The notes under the pieces are model-generated. The model was not told the DNA's origin and ran no database searches. It saw only the letters and a list, made by a program, of their open reading frames with translations. This document shows, piece after piece, positions 34,461 through 44,200 of a DNA stretch of 64,000 bases. Each line of letters starts with the position of its first letter. The first letter of the stretch is position 1. The translations under genes were made by a program, and so were the position numbers. The stretch comes from Silicimonas algicola (lineage in GTDB: Bacteria > Pseudomonadota > Alphaproteobacteria > Rhodobacterales > Rhodobacteraceae). Location of the stretch: contig NZ_QGGV01000014.1 in NCBI RefSeq assembly GCF_003148765.1, positions 20,457-84,456 of the forward strand, read 5' to 3'.

Positions 34461-34766
34461 ATGTCCATCGCAATTGATACTTTCCAGAACAGGTCCATGC
34501 GGATGTCTATGGTCCTGAATGTGGTATTGGCCCTTGGCATCGTCGCGCTCCTGCCAATGCCCCAAGCCAAGGGCTCAGGCGCGCGCGTGTGCGCCGACAA
34601 CCCGGGGAACGTGACCGCGCTGGAGGTCGCCCAGGTGGGCAAGATGCGCGAACGCGCAGCAAGCAAGGTCGAAGGTCCCGCCCGGGTCATACGCAAGGCC
34701 GCGCTGGTGTCGACGGGCGGCACGACCACGCCGATAGTCCGCTCGGTCCGCTGCTTGCGAAACTAG
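34461..34766 (+). CDS. Small hypothetical protein with N-terminal membrane or signal segment
   Basis: This is a protein of 101 residues from ATG 34461 preceded by GCAGGGAAG; the open frame extends upstream to 34296 but that part looks non-coding. MSMVLNVVLALGIVALLPMP followed by QAKGSGARVCADN is a hydrophobic segment that could be a signal anchor or cleaved signal. The remainder is basic with cysteines near both ends. No family was recognised. Its stop shares CTAG with the stop of the convergent LysR gene. Confidence 0.5.
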   Translation: MSIAIDTFQNRSMRMSMVLNVVLALGIVALLPMPQAKGSGARVCADNPGNVTALEVAQVGKMRERAASKVEGPARVIRKAALVSTGGTTTPIVRSVRCLRN

Positions 34767-35677
34767 GCTTTCACCAGATCACCGTGGCGCTCGCCAAGTG
34801 CACGGCAGACGTGCTCGAGAAAGCTGGCCGCGGCGACGGGCAGCGTGCGCCCCTTGAGGTACCCGATCGACAGACGGCCTTCGGCCACATCCCGAGGGTC
34901 GAGCGGCCGATAGACCATGCCCGGGGGCGGCTTTGCCGGCAGGCTGATCGGGATGTGGAAGGTCAAGACGTCCTCATATTCCGAAAGGCCGCGCAGGAAC
35001 TCGAAGCTGTCAGCCTCGACCACGGGCTTGAGCCCGTAGATCGAGGTCATGTGTGTCCGGTCCATCAGGAACCGGACGCCATAACTGGGTTCCGGCAGCG
35101 CAACGTGGTACTCTGAACATTCGCCCAGCCGGATCGTGTTTTTCGCCGCGAGCGGATGCTGCTCGCGCATCAGGCACCAGACCGGCTGACCCACTGTGAG
35201 TTCGTTCTGGAACACGCTGAGGTTCATCGGCTCCAGGACAACCGCAATGTCTGCGGAATGGTCCTGCAAGCTGCTTTCCGCCATCCCTCTGTCGCGCAGA
35301 CGCACGCTGAAGGTCACGTCGGGGTGCGCCGTTCTGAAGGTCGCGATCTGCTCCGGCAGAAAATGCGGCAGCAAGGCTTGGCTGCAGGCGATCGATACAT
35401 GACCACTCCGCAATCCGGACAAGTTGTCAATTTGCGAGATCAGGTAGTCATGCTGCGAAAGCTGGTTGCGCATGTGTCGGATGATCAATTCGCCTGAGGA
35501 GGAAAGTCTCAACCCCTTGGGCAGGCGCTCGAAAATCTGCACACCGAAATCTGCTTCCATCGCAAGCAGTCGTCGGTTCAGCGCGGTCGGGCTGATGTTA
35601 AGTATCTCGGCAGCCTTCCGGATCGAACCGACCCGGGCAATAACGACGATGTCCTTGAACGGATCGAGGTGTCGCAT
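34763..35677 (-). CDS. LysR-type transcriptional regulator, distal to the biuret operon
   Basis: This is a 304-residue LysR regulator (MRHLDPF start at 35677; a start at 35695 is possible). The winged HTH is RVGSIRKAAEILNISPTALN followed by RRLLAMEADFGVQIFERLP. The effector domain includes HVSIACSQALLPHFLPEQIA and LKGRTLPVAAASFLEHVCRA. It is clearly paralogous to the LysR at 45484-46386 (both have SIRKAAExLxIxxTALNRRL and the ACSQALLPxFLPEQI motif). It lies at the 3' end of the biuret operon in the same orientation, 400 bases downstream of the allophanate hydrolase. Its ligand and targets are unknown. Confidence 0.9.
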   Translation of the reverse strand: MRHLDPFKDIVVIARVGSIRKAAEILNISPTALNRRLLAMEADFGVQIFERLPKGLRLSSSGELIIRHMRNQLSQHDYLISQIDNLSGLRSGHVSIACSQALLPHFLPEQIATFRTAHPDVTFSVRLRDRGMAESSLQDHSADIAVVLEPMNLSVFQNELTVGQPVWCLMREQHPLAAKNTIRLGECSEYHVALPEPSYGVRFLMDRTHMTSIYGLKPVVEADSFEFLRGLSEYEDVLTFHIPISLPAKPPPGMVYRPLDPRDVAEGRLSIGYLKGRTLPVAAASFLEHVCRALGERHGDLVKA

Positions 35678-36085
35678 GCAGTCCTTTCTAGACACTCAAT
35701 GGGTTCTACACTGTTCATTCATCCCCGTCCCGAACTCCTATGTCTTGGGGCTCTCCGACCCCTGAAGCGCGAATTTCTTTGCGGCTGCGCATGATTGTCC
35801 CCCGGAACAGAGCAATCCTGTTGTTTGACTGGTCTCAGCGTCTCCTGAGCGGCAGCGCAGGATGGTCGACGCGCTGAAACCCGCCTTCATGAATTGGAGG
35901 CCGGGATATCGACAGTTGCCAAAGCCGCTCGTGCCGAAGCGGACCATACGGCCTCGATGATTGGCGCCAAGACTGGCCGCGCGGCCTATCAGCACCGAAC
36001 CACTGGGTGGCCACATCGACCCCGGCGCAGCGACAGTCGCTCGAGCTTTCCAAGCAAGTGGAATTGTGACGGGTCTCTGCACGAC
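35678..36085. other. 408-bp gap between allophanate hydrolase and LysR, no supported gene
   Basis: Minus-strand frames (35738-36082 and 35835-36113) lack family resemblance. I see no terminator with a T-run. The stretch may hold the promoter of the LysR gene and the 3' end of the biuret operon transcript. Confidence 0.4.
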
Positions 36086-37885
36086 CTAGCGGCTCGCAAG
36101 ATAGGCCCGCCACCCACCGAAATGGGTGATGTCATCGGATGCCTCAGCCGCATGCGCCTCCATCAGGAACCCCTTGACACACCGGTCATCGGACAGCGTG
36201 ACACTGCCTATCGACAGCGGTCCTGGGACGGAGGCAAGGAGCGGACCCAAGCCCCTCAAGGGAAGCGCCCAAAGCTCCAATGCGATTGTACTGCCGGACG
36301 CACTGCGCAGAAGTCCAGGCCGCTGCGGGGGGCCGCCCGGTAATGCGTACAGTCGATAGTCGGCCGCCGTCCTAGCACTCTCGAGGAACCATCCGCCGAG
36401 CTCGGTCAACATGTGGTTCAGCGGCAAGCCGGACATGTGAGCACCGACGACGGCGATGACGCATTCGTCGGGATCGGGACGCGGGTTGCCGAGGTCGCCC
36501 GGCCTCACCTGCAATTGGGTGGCGCCCAGCATGGGCAGGGCATCCTCGTGAAGCCCCTTCGCGACCGCAGCCGCGCGCGCGTCCTGCCCCGCACGCGCAA
36601 GCAGCGTGACACCGCTCGGACGGCCGTCCGCGCGAAGGCCTGTCGGGACTGCAATCCCGCATAGATCCATCAGGTTGACGAAGTTCGTGTACGTGCCAAG
36701 TCGCGAATTGGGCGTGACCGGGTCGGCTTCCAGGTCCGCCAGGGTGTAGAAGGTCGGGATGGTCGGCACGCAAAGCAGGTCGATCCCGGTCATCAACCCT
36801 TCGGCGCTGCGGCGAAGGTCGGCTAGCCGGTAGATGCCGCGAAACGCGTCCGCGGCGGACAGTCGGTTAGCCGCTCCGATGATCTGGCGGGTGACGGGAT
36901 GGATCTCGTCGGGGCGCTCGCGCATGAACGTCTCGACCGCCGCCATGCGCTCGGCGACCCAGGCGCCCTCGTACAGCATCGCCGCCACGTCAAAGAAGGG
37001 CTTGAAGTCCAGCTCGACCAGCGTCGCTCCAAGATAGGAGAGCCGCGCGAGCGTGTCTGCGAAGGCCTGCTCCTGTACCGTGTCGCCAAAGAACTGGCGG
37101 GTCGCCGCGCTTGGCACGCCCACGCGCAGAGCGGATTCTGCGGCACCCATGCGCGGGGCGACGACACGCTTGGAATAGCCGTCCGCGTCGTCATAGCGCG
37201 CCGCCGCCGAGAAGACCCTCCAGGCGTCGGGGACGGTCAGCGCGAAGATTGAGATCGTATCGAGTGTACGACAGGCCGGGACGACGCCCGTTGCCGACAG
37301 CGCTCCGAGCGTGGGCTTCAGACCGACGATATTATTCAGCGCCGCCGGCACCCGGCCCGATCCGGCCGTATCGGTGCCAAGAGCGAACGACACGAGGCCG
37401 CGGGCCACCGCGACGGCCGAGCCCGATGACGAACCGCCGGGGACGATTGCAGGATCGAGGGCGTTCTTCGGGACCGGATAAGGCGTCCTGACCCCGACAA
37501 GCCCTGTCGCAAACTGGTCCAGGTTCGTCTTGCCGACGGGGATCGCCCCGGCCTTTCGCAGCAGGTTCACGACAAAGGAATCCGCCTCGGCGGTGTACGC
37601 GAAGGCCGGACAGGCCGCCGTCGTCGGCACTCCGGCAAGGTCAATGTTGTCCTTGATCGCGAATGGAAGTCCCCAGAGGGGAAATCGTTCGGGGTCGAAC
37701 GGCGGCAAGGCGTGGGCCTCGGCAAGGACGTCCTCCTTCCGGCGGAGGTGGATGAAGATGCCCGGGTCGTTCGCAAGCGCTATCCGTCGATAGGCTTCCT
37801 CGACCGCATCGGCCGCCGAGTACCCTGAGGCAAACGCGGCCTGCAGCGACGCAAAGTCGAAGGATGTGTCTGCGAGGACCGTCAT
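36086..37885 (-). CDS. atzF: Allophanate hydrolase
   Basis: This is a 599-residue enzyme of the amidase-signature family that hydrolyses allophanate (urea-1-carboxylate) to ammonia and CO2. The N-terminal amidase domain has FAIKDNIDLAGVPTTAACPA with the catalytic Lys, GGSSSGSAVAVARGLVSFAL, and GTDTAGSGRVPAALNNIVGL with the nucleophile Ser. The C-terminal domain (from about residue 450) includes AVVGAHMSGLPLNHMLTELG and ends FGGWRAYL, typical of AtzF/DUR1,2-type hydrolases. The open frame extends upstream, but ATG 37885 overlaps the cupin stop and fits the family. It is the last gene of the operon and the last step of biuret breakdown. Confidence 0.93.
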   Translation of the reverse strand: MTVLADTSFDFASLQAAFASGYSAADAVEEAYRRIALANDPGIFIHLRRKEDVLAEAHALPPFDPERFPLWGLPFAIKDNIDLAGVPTTAACPAFAYTAEADSFVVNLLRKAGAIPVGKTNLDQFATGLVGVRTPYPVPKNALDPAIVPGGSSSGSAVAVARGLVSFALGTDTAGSGRVPAALNNIVGLKPTLGALSATGVVPACRTLDTISIFALTVPDAWRVFSAAARYDDADGYSKRVVAPRMGAAESALRVGVPSAATRQFFGDTVQEQAFADTLARLSYLGATLVELDFKPFFDVAAMLYEGAWVAERMAAVETFMRERPDEIHPVTRQIIGAANRLSAADAFRGIYRLADLRRSAEGLMTGIDLLCVPTIPTFYTLADLEADPVTPNSRLGTYTNFVNLMDLCGIAVPTGLRADGRPSGVTLLARAGQDARAAAVAKGLHEDALPMLGATQLQVRPGDLGNPRPDPDECVIAVVGAHMSGLPLNHMLTELGGWFLESARTAADYRLYALPGGPPQRPGLLRSASGSTIALELWALPLRGLGPLLASVPGPLSIGSVTLSDDRCVKGFLMEAHAAEASDDITHFGGWRAYLASR

Positions 37886-38238
37886 CGCTCTTCCTCGAGA
37901 ATGCGGACCGGCCGCTCCCATTCGATCATCAGGACACAGCCTTCGTCCGACCAGACCGAATGGACGCTGCCCTCGGGGTTCAGGACGACGGAACCGGCCG
38001 CATAGGTCCCGCTCTCGTCGCACTGGCTGCCTTCCAGCACGAAGATCGTCTCGAGGCCGGTGTGGAGATGGCGGGGCACCCGGGCTCCCGGCGCATAGCG
38101 AAGCAGGGCCACACCTGGATCAGACCGGCGAATCCAGCAGATCTCGACACCGTCGCGGAATGGCTGAAAGTCGGCATCCTGCCACGCACCCTTCAAAAGA
38201 CCGGCGATGTGAACCTGCTTCTCTACTCCCTTATCCAC
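37882..38238 (-). CDS. Cupin-domain protein
   Basis: This is a 118-residue single-domain cupin. The first cupin motif is [18 protein letters not shown] and the second [18 protein letters not shown]. The metal-binding histidines are in RHLHTG and VHS. The form resembles the ChrR-like cupin (GARVPxHxHxGxExxxVLxG). It could be an auxiliary enzyme or a ligand sensor; its place between two hydrolase genes with overlaps on both sides (8 and 4 bases) ties it to this pathway, but the role is unknown. Confidence 0.85.
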   Translation of the reverse strand: MDKGVEKQVHIAGLLKGAWQDADFQPFRDGVEICWIRRSDPGVALLRYAPGARVPRHLHTGLETIFVLEGSQCDESGTYAAGSVVLNPEGSVHSVWSDEGCVLMIEWERPVRILEEER

Positions 38239-38896
38239 GAAGCGCCGCCTCGATCTGCCAGGTGGTCGCGGTCCAGCCGACGATAGCCCCCTGGGCGCGG
38301 ATCATCTCGAGCGTCGCCGCCTTGAACTCGGGGAAGTAGCTTTCGGTCGCGTCTTCGGCGAGCAGACACTCGTACCCCCGGTCGTTCGCCTCACGCATGG
38401 TGGTCTGCACACAGACCTCGGTCGTGACGCCCGCAAGGACCAACGTCCGCGTGCCCAACCGCGCCAGACGGTCGCCGAGGTCGGTGGCATAGAAGGCGCC
38501 CTTGCCAGGCTTGTCGATCACGATTTCTCCCTCGGCGGGTGCCAGTTCCGGCACGATGTCCGCGCCCGGCTCACCGGCGATGAGGACGCGGCCCATCGGA
38601 CCCACATCGCCGATGCGCAGCGCGGGGGACCCACGGCCCCGTTTCGCCGGTGGGCAGTCGGAAAGGTCCGGCGCGTGACACTCGCGGGTATGAATGACCG
38701 GAATCTCCGCCGCGCGCGCCGCAGCGATGAGCCGTGCGGTCGCGGGCACGATCGCCTGGAGCAGCCGCACGTCGTTGCCGAGCGAAGCGCCGAAGCCACC
38801 CTCCTCGATGAAGTCGCGCTGCATGTCGATCACCATGAGCACCGTGGTTTCCGGATCGAAAACAAGCGGGAACGGGAGTGCGTCGATCTCCGCCAT
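38231..38896 (-). CDS. Isochorismatase-fold cysteine hydrolase, possible triuret hydrolase
   Basis: This is a 221-residue member of the isochorismatase-like hydrolases. The catalytic Asp is in [18 protein letters not shown], the Lys in [15 protein letters not shown] and the nucleophile Cys in [20 protein letters not shown]. It is related to, but distinct from, the BiuH-like protein two genes upstream in the operon. Triuret hydrolase (TrtA) is a known relative of BiuH that acts one step earlier, converting triuret to carboxybiuret, which decarboxylates to biuret. The presence of two such hydrolases plus AtzF fits a triuret-biuret-allophanate route. The substrate is not proven by sequence; a second biuret or ureido amidase is the alternative. 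The start ATG overlaps the ATPase stop. Confidence 0.85.
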   Translation of the reverse strand: MAEIDALPFPLVFDPETTVLMVIDMQRDFIEEGGFGASLGNDVRLLQAIVPATARLIAAARAAEIPVIHTRECHAPDLSDCPPAKRGRGSPALRIGDVGPMGRVLIAGEPGADIVPELAPAEGEIVIDKPGKGAFYATDLGDRLARLGTRTLVLAGVTTEVCVQTTMREANDRGYECLLAEDATESYFPEFKAATLEMIRAQGAIVGWTATTWQIEAALRG

Positions 38897-40422
38897 CAGT
38901 GATGCCCGGCCATGCGCTGACCGATTTCGCCGATGGCCACTTCTCCGACCGGCCGGTCATAAGAGATGGCTCCCTCGGACATCACGAGTACCCGGTCGGC
39001 GAGCTCCATGATCTCGTCCAGGTCCTCCGAGATCAGCAGCACCGCGGCGCCGCCGTTCCTGGCGGACATGATGCGCGCCCGAATCTCGGCCACGGCGGTG
39101 AAGTCCAGGCCGAAGCACGGGTTGGCCACGATCAGCAGATCGACCGCGCCAGTCAGCTCCCGGGCAAGCACCGCGCGCTGCACGTTCCCGCCCGAAAGCG
39201 AGGAGATCGGGCTATCGAGCGATGCGGTCTTGACGCGGAACGCCTCGACAAGTTCCCCGGCCCGCCGTCGCATGTCCCCTGGTTTCAGCCAGAAGCGGCT
39301 GCCAGAGCCGTTGAGGTCGAAGGTTCTGAACCCGATGTTCTCGACGACGCTCATCCTGGGAGCGCAGGCATTGTGAAGCGGTTCCTCCGGCAGGTATCTC
39401 ACGCCGAGGACACGGGCTTCGGAACGTGTCGCCTCGAAGGGCGCGCCCTTCACTTCGATGGAACCGGCGTAATGCGGGCGCTGGCCGGTCAGGAGCTCCA
39501 TCAGTTCGACCTGCCCGTTGCCCGATATTCCGGCGAGACCGACGATCTCGCCGCCTCGCACTTCGAGCCGCTCCAACGCGATCTCCTTCAGTCCCGAGCG
39601 ATCCTTCGCGCGCACGCCCATCGCAGAGAGAATGATTGGGCCAGGAATGCCTGCACGTGGCGCAGGCTCGGCGAGCTTGGCGTCCCCCATCATCATCCGC
39701 GCCATCTCCGCCCGAGACAGGTCGGCCACCGGCCCCTGCCCGACCAGCTTGCCGCGACGGAGTACCGTGACCTCGTCAGCATAGGCTTCGACTTCTCGAA
39801 ACTTGTGAGAGATCATGAGGACGGTAATCGCTCCCGCCTCGCAAAGGCCCCGGACGTGACCCAGGACCTCGTCGGCCTCGTCGGGTGTCAGGACGGACGT
39901 CGGCTCGTCGAGTATGAGAAACCGGCGACCGAGATAAAGTTGCTTCAGGATCTCGAGCTTCTGCTTCTCGCCAGCGGCGAGCGCGCGAACCGGACGGTCG
40001 AGCGGGACCCGGAAGGGCATCCGCGTCATGAAGTCTTCGAGCCGGGCGCTTTCCTTTCGCCAGTCGATGACGGCCGGCGCATCCTCGCGGCTGATCACGA
40101 GATTCTCGGCGGCGGTCAATGACGGGACCAGCGTGAAATGCTGGTAAACCATGCCCAGGCCGAGGGCATGCGCGGCCCGAGGGTCGGGAACCTTCGCTTC
40201 GTGTCCGTCGATCAGCATCTCGCCCGAGGTCGCATGGTAGAAGCCCATGATGCACTTCACCAGGGTCGACTTGCCTGCGCCGTTCTCGCCGAGAAGCGCA
40301 TGGAAGCTGCCCGGCTCGATCCGGACGGAAACGTCGTCGAGCGCCGTGAAGGCACCGAAGCGCATCGTCATGTGCAGCGTCTCGACGCCGATCGCGCCCT
40401 TGGTACTGGAAACGGACTTCAT
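38896..40422 (-). CDS. BMP-type ABC transporter ATPase, two ABC domains
   Basis: This is a 508-residue fused ATPase of the nucleoside/BMP importer type (NupA/YufO-like). The first domain has Walker [18 protein letters not shown], signature [15 protein letters not shown] and Walker [17 protein letters not shown]. The second domain has the weaker [14 protein letters not shown] in place of Walker A and [20 protein letters not shown] with [12 protein letters not shown]. This arrangement is normal for ribose- and BMP-type ATPases. It pairs with the two permeases and binding protein upstream in the same operon, although the hydrolase genes are interposed. Both ends overlap neighbouring genes by four or fewer bases. 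Confidence 0.92.
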   Translation of the reverse strand: MKSVSSTKGAIGVETLHMTMRFGAFTALDDVSVRIEPGSFHALLGENGAGKSTLVKCIMGFYHATSGEMLIDGHEAKVPDPRAAHALGLGMVYQHFTLVPSLTAAENLVISREDAPAVIDWRKESARLEDFMTRMPFRVPLDRPVRALAAGEKQKLEILKQLYLGRRFLILDEPTSVLTPDEADEVLGHVRGLCEAGAITVLMISHKFREVEAYADEVTVLRRGKLVGQGPVADLSRAEMARMMMGDAKLAEPAPRAGIPGPIILSAMGVRAKDRSGLKEIALERLEVRGGEIVGLAGISGNGQVELMELLTGQRPHYAGSIEVKGAPFEATRSEARVLGVRYLPEEPLHNACAPRMSVVENIGFRTFDLNGSGSRFWLKPGDMRRRAGELVEAFRVKTASLDSPISSLSGGNVQRAVLARELTGAVDLLIVANPCFGLDFTAVAEIRARIMSARNGGAAVLLISEDLDEIMELADRVLVMSEGAISYDRPVGEVAIGEIGQRMAGHH

Positions 40423-41111
40423 GGCAGCCCCTCAATGAGGTCTCTGGAGTTCGACACGGCGCCGAAGACCCCGCCCTGCATCTTCACCATGTGAATGGCG
40501 GCGGCATGGTTGCCGGGATCCGTTGCGCCGCAGCAGTCCTCGAGGATCAGGCATTCGAAGCCCCGGTCGTTGGCCTCCCGCATCGTCGTCGAGACGCAGA
40601 CATCGGTCGTGATGCCGGCCAGAATGATATTCTCGATGCCCTTCGTGCGCAGGATCAGTTCCAGGTCGGTCGCGCAGAACGAGCCCTTGCCGGGCTTGTC
40701 GATAATGCTTTCCCCTGGCACAGGGTAAAGCTCCTCGATGATGTCCCAGCCTGCCTCGCCCCGGATCAGGATCCTTCCGCAGGGTCCCGGATCGCCAATG
40801 CCCGCCCCGATGCGCTGCGACCGCCAGCGCTTGTTCCGCGGCAGGTCGGACAGGTCGGGCCGATGCCCCTCGCGTGTATGGATGATGTGATAGCCCTTCG
40901 CCCGCATCACGCCGAGGACCGCCTTGATGGGACCGATCGGGGCGCGCGTCAGCGACAGGTCGTAGCCCATGGCGTCGACATAGCCACCCTCGCCGCAGAA
41001 GTCGGTTTGCATGTCGATTATGATGAGCGTCGTGTTCTCCGGCCTCAGATCCCCGTTGTAGGGCCATGGATAAGGCTCGGATGCGACCGTAATCTGGAGC
41101 TGATCCTTCAT
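40419..41111 (-). CDS. biuH: Biuret amidohydrolase-like cysteine hydrolase
   Basis: This is a 230-residue isochorismatase-fold hydrolase. The frame is open upstream to 41477, but ATG 41111 overlaps the formamidase stop and gives the right N-terminus. The opening [20 protein letters not shown] and the blocks [56 protein letters not shown] and [13 protein letters not shown] match what I know of Rhizobium biuret amidohydrolase BiuH. The catalytic Asp (IDMQTDF), Lys (KPGKGSF) and Cys ([18 protein letters not shown]) are all present. BiuH turns biuret into allophanate and ammonia, feeding the AtzF at the end of the operon. Confidence 0.9.
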   Translation of the reverse strand: MKDQLQITVASEPYPWPYNGDLRPENTTLIIIDMQTDFCGEGGYVDAMGYDLSLTRAPIGPIKAVLGVMRAKGYHIIHTREGHRPDLSDLPRNKRWRSQRIGAGIGDPGPCGRILIRGEAGWDIIEELYPVPGESIIDKPGKGSFCATDLELILRTKGIENIILAGITTDVCVSTTMREANDRGFECLILEDCCGATDPGNHAAAIHMVKMQGGVFGAVSNSRDLIEGLP

Positions 41112-42124
41112 TCCGCAGCCTCCCGCCGCCTTTCGCCGAAGCGCCTTGTCGGCGCGTCGAAGCCCTCGCCCGTGCCGTCGGTGACCTTCACCTCGCCTTC
41201 CCAGGGCAGCCGGTATCGTCCGGCGGCGAGGTCGGTCATGTAGGTGTAGGGGCAGTCGCTCGCGCCGCCCTGAACGGCGACGAAGCCCCGGTGGCCGAGC
41301 TGGTAGATATTGTTCTCGACACCCCAGTTGGCGCGGGCCTCGCGGACGAGGTCGGGCCTGACTTCCGCGGTGATGATTTCGTCCGGCCGGCCCGAGGTCC
41401 CGTGGGCAACGACGGTGCCGTCGAAGTTGCACACCATGGCTTCGCCCATCGAGTCGAATGTTCCGTCCGACCCGCACATGCAGACGCTCGCGGTCACCAT
41501 CAGATTGCAGAAGGCATTCGACTGGTTGGTGAAGCGCCAGCTGTGGCGGATCGGAGCGGTGTAACCGGCCGTGCGCAGCATGATCTCGGCTCCCCGGTAG
41601 GCCGCCTCGCGGGCCATCTCGGGAAACATGCCGTCATGACAGATAATGAGCGCAATCTTCGCGCCTTTCGGACCCTCGATCACCGGGACACCGAGATCGC
41701 CCGGTTCCCACGGTTCGACCGGCACCCAGGGGTGAAGCTTGCGGTAGTAGAGTTTCAGCTCGCCCTCGTCGTCAATGATCAGACCCGAGTTGAAAGGGTT
41801 GCCGCCCGGGTTCTTCTCCATGATCGAGAAGCAGCCCCAGATGCGGTTTGCAGCGCAGGCGTCCTTGAATGCGGCGACCTCGGGGCCCTCGAGGCTGCAC
41901 ATGAGCTCGGCCGATGTATCCATCGAAAGGCCGTGCAGCGCGTACTCGGGGAAGACGACCAAATCCATCGTGGGCATGCTGCGCCGGGCCTTGCCGACCA
42001 TCGCCACGATCCGCTCGGTCTGCGCCGCCAGGTCGGCGGGAGTCCTGACAACCGGAAGCTGAAGCTGCACCAGCCCGATCACCAGACCGTTGGGAGACTT
42101 GTTGAGACCGCCGAGACCGCTCAT
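41108..42124 (-). CDS. Formamidase-like nitrilase-superfamily amidase
   Basis: This is a 338-residue carbon-nitrogen hydrolase closest to formamidase and aliphatic amidase. The catalytic triad is Glu in [11 protein letters not shown], Lys in [18 protein letters not shown] and Cys in [40 protein letters not shown] is also characteristic. Formamidase releases ammonia from formamide. In this operon it may extend the range of amides used, or act on an intermediate; which is not known. It lies nine bases after the second permease gene and its stop overlaps the BiuH start. Confidence 0.9.
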   Translation of the reverse strand: MSGLGGLNKSPNGLVIGLVQLQLPVVRTPADLAAQTERIVAMVGKARRSMPTMDLVVFPEYALHGLSMDTSAELMCSLEGPEVAAFKDACAANRIWGCFSIMEKNPGGNPFNSGLIIDDEGELKLYYRKLHPWVPVEPWEPGDLGVPVIEGPKGAKIALIICHDGMFPEMAREAAYRGAEIMLRTAGYTAPIRHSWRFTNQSNAFCNLMVTASVCMCGSDGTFDSMGEAMVCNFDGTVVAHGTSGRPDEIITAEVRPDLVREARANWGVENNIYQLGHRGFVAVQGGASDCPYTYMTDLAAGRYRLPWEGEVKVTDGTGEGFDAPTRRFGERRREAAE

Positions 42125-42133
42125 GCTCTTCTC

Positions 42134-43057
42134 CTATTTTGTGATGCTAAGTTCGCCGGGAGCGCCCGTGATCGCCTGCGACTTCGACGAAATCGCGATC
42201 AGGACAAAAAGCGTGAGGACATAGGGCGCCGCGTAGTAGAGATAGTAGCCCTCCGAGACACCGACCGACTGCAAGGCGGGACCGAGCGCGCCCGCGCCGC
42301 CAAAGAGAAGCGAGGCGCCGAAGCAGGCGATCGGGTTCCAGCGTGCGAAGATGACCAGCGCCACCGCCATCAGACCTTGTCCGGACGAGATACCTTCGTT
42401 CCAGCTTCCAGGGTAATAGAGCGAGAGATAGGCGCCGCCGATCCCTGCGAAGGCGCCGCCCGCCGCCGTCGCGAAGGTGCGGACGACGGATGGCCTCAGC
42501 CCCATCGCGCGCGCGGCGTCGGTTGAATCCCCGACGACGCGGATCACAAGACCGACGCGGGTGGCGCGGAACATCCACCAGAGCGCAAATGCGAGAGCGA
42601 TGCCAAGGATAAATAGTACGTTGATCCGCAAGGCAGCCTGAACCTGCGGAAGGTCAGACCACCAGCCGAGCGGGAACGACGGAAGGTCCGGCGCGACCGG
42701 TTGGATGTAGGGCTTGCCAAAGAAGTAGGCGAGGCCCATGCCGAGCAGCATCATCGCGATCCCGATGGCAATGTCGTTGACCTTGGGGATCGAGCAGAGA
42801 ACTCCGTGGACCAGGCCGAAGATGGCGCCGGCGAAGGCCGCGGCCAGGACTCCGGCCCAGGGCGAGCCGGTCTGGTAGGCGACGGCATAACCCGACATGG
42901 CGCCGAAGACGAGCGTGCCTTCCAGACCGAGGTTGATCCGCCCCGACCGCTCGGTCAGCACTTCACCGAGCGACACGAAGAGGAACGGGGTCGACACTCG
43001 GATCGCACCGCCGACAATCGCGATGGGTATCGCCCAAAGGCCGAGGTCGTTCTCCAT
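42134..43057 (-). CDS. BMP-type ABC transporter permease
   Basis: This is a 307-residue inner-membrane permease of the BPD-transport-2 type used by nucleoside/BMP importers. About nine spans are visible. FVSLGEVLTERSGRINLGLE and GTLVFGAMSGYAVAY near the N-terminus and VGDSTDAARAMGLRPSVVRT followed by GGAFAGIGGAYLSLY are family motifs. It overlaps the other permease by one base and forms the heterodimeric channel with it. Confidence 0.92.
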   Translation of the reverse strand: MENDLGLWAIPIAIVGGAIRVSTPFLFVSLGEVLTERSGRINLGLEGTLVFGAMSGYAVAYQTGSPWAGVLAAAFAGAIFGLVHGVLCSIPKVNDIAIGIAMMLLGMGLAYFFGKPYIQPVAPDLPSFPLGWWSDLPQVQAALRINVLFILGIALAFALWWMFRATRVGLVIRVVGDSTDAARAMGLRPSVVRTFATAAGGAFAGIGGAYLSLYYPGSWNEGISSGQGLMAVALVIFARWNPIACFGASLLFGGAGALGPALQSVGVSEGYYLYYAAPYVLTLFVLIAISSKSQAITGAPGELSITK

Positions 43058-44172
43058 CAGCCCGCCCTCCAGCGTTCCGGCGCGAAGATCTTGAACCGGC
43101 CGTAAAGCGACTCGGACAGCAGGATCGCCACGAAGACGAAACCCTGGAGCACCAGGACGGTGGCGTCCGGCAGGTCCATTCGCCGCTGGATCAGGCCGGA
43201 CGACGCCTCGAAGCCCGCGAGCAGGATCGCTACGGGTATGATGGCCAGCGGATTCTGCCGCGCGAGAAAGGCGATCAGGATCCCCGTGTAGCCGTATCCC
43301 GCCGCCAACGAGGCGTTGGCCGAGCCGTGGACCGCCGTCACTTCAAACATGCCCGCGAGACCCGCGAAGGCTCCGCCCAGGGCGGTGAAGCTGATGATGA
43401 GCCGGCCGACCGGCAGTCCCTGCACCTCGGCCGCGCGCACGTTGCCACCGGCGATCCGCGCCGCGAACCCCCAGGTCGTGCGGTCGATCAAGAGCCACGA
43501 TAGAATGCAGACTACGACACCCACTGCAAGCCCCCAATGCACATCCCAACCGGGGATGTTCCCTACCCGTAGGTGTTCGGCCAAGGGGGCCGTCGACGGC
43601 TTGTTGAGACTCGCCGGATCGCGGAACGGCCCCTCAACCAAGTGGTTCATCAGCGCAATAGCGATGTAGGCCGTGAGCAGGCTGGCGATGGTCTCGTTGA
43701 CGCCGCGCGCGTACCGCAACCAGCCAATCGCCCCGATCCAGACCGCTCCTACGAAGGACGCGGCCAATCCCAGAACGGGGATGGCGATGGCGCCTGGCCA
43801 GGATGCCAGGGCAGCGGCAAGCGCACCCGCCGCGACGCCGCCCAGCACGATCGCACCCTCGCCTCCGATGACGACAAGCCCCAGCTTCGCCGGCAAAGCC
43901 ACGCACAGCGCGGCGAACAGAAGCGGTCCGGTACGTGACAGGGTGTTCTGCCAGGAAAAGGAAGACCCATACGCGGCCTGAAAGACCAGGCCATAGAAGT
44001 CTGCCGGAGACTTTCCAACCAGCATCAGGAACACACCGAACACCGCAAGTCCCGCAAGGAGCGCCAGGACGGGGATGACTACGGCCTCGGACCGCCGTGC
44101 AAGCCAGGCGAGCCAACCCTCGGACGAGAACCGCTCGCGGGTGCCGATATCTACTGGATCGGCGATGGTCAT
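43057..44172 (-). CDS. BMP-type ABC transporter permease
   Basis: This is a permease of 371 residues from MTIADPVDIG (44172); the frame extends to 44289 without support. Family motifs are AALCVALPAKLGLVVIGGEG (the LxxALxxxLGLxxIGxEG signature), NETIASLLTAYIAIALMNHL and AGNVRAAEVQGLPVGRLIIS followed by GGAFAGLAGMFEV. About nine or ten spans are visible. It works with the adjacent permease, the two-domain ATPase and the binding protein upstream. Confidence 0.92.
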   Translation of the reverse strand: MTIADPVDIGTRERFSSEGWLAWLARRSEAVVIPVLALLAGLAVFGVFLMLVGKSPADFYGLVFQAAYGSSFSWQNTLSRTGPLLFAALCVALPAKLGLVVIGGEGAIVLGGVAAGALAAALASWPGAIAIPVLGLAASFVGAVWIGAIGWLRYARGVNETIASLLTAYIAIALMNHLVEGPFRDPASLNKPSTAPLAEHLRVGNIPGWDVHWGLAVGVVVCILSWLLIDRTTWGFAARIAGGNVRAAEVQGLPVGRLIISFTALGGAFAGLAGMFEVTAVHGSANASLAAGYGYTGILIAFLARQNPLAIIPVAILLAGFEASSGLIQRRMDLPDATVLVLQGFVFVAILLSESLYGRFKIFAPERWRAG

Positions 44173-44200
44173 GCCCCTTGCCCTGCCTCCTGCGATGCCG

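Noticed and set aside
35738..36113. Minus-strand frames between allophanate hydrolase and LysR as a transposase remnant
   Set aside because: I looked for insertion-sequence motifs and found none convincing.
38878..42526. Long plus-strand frames (38878-40122 and 41291-42526) opposite the biuret operon
   Set aside because: Antisense shadows of well-supported ATPase and amidase genes.
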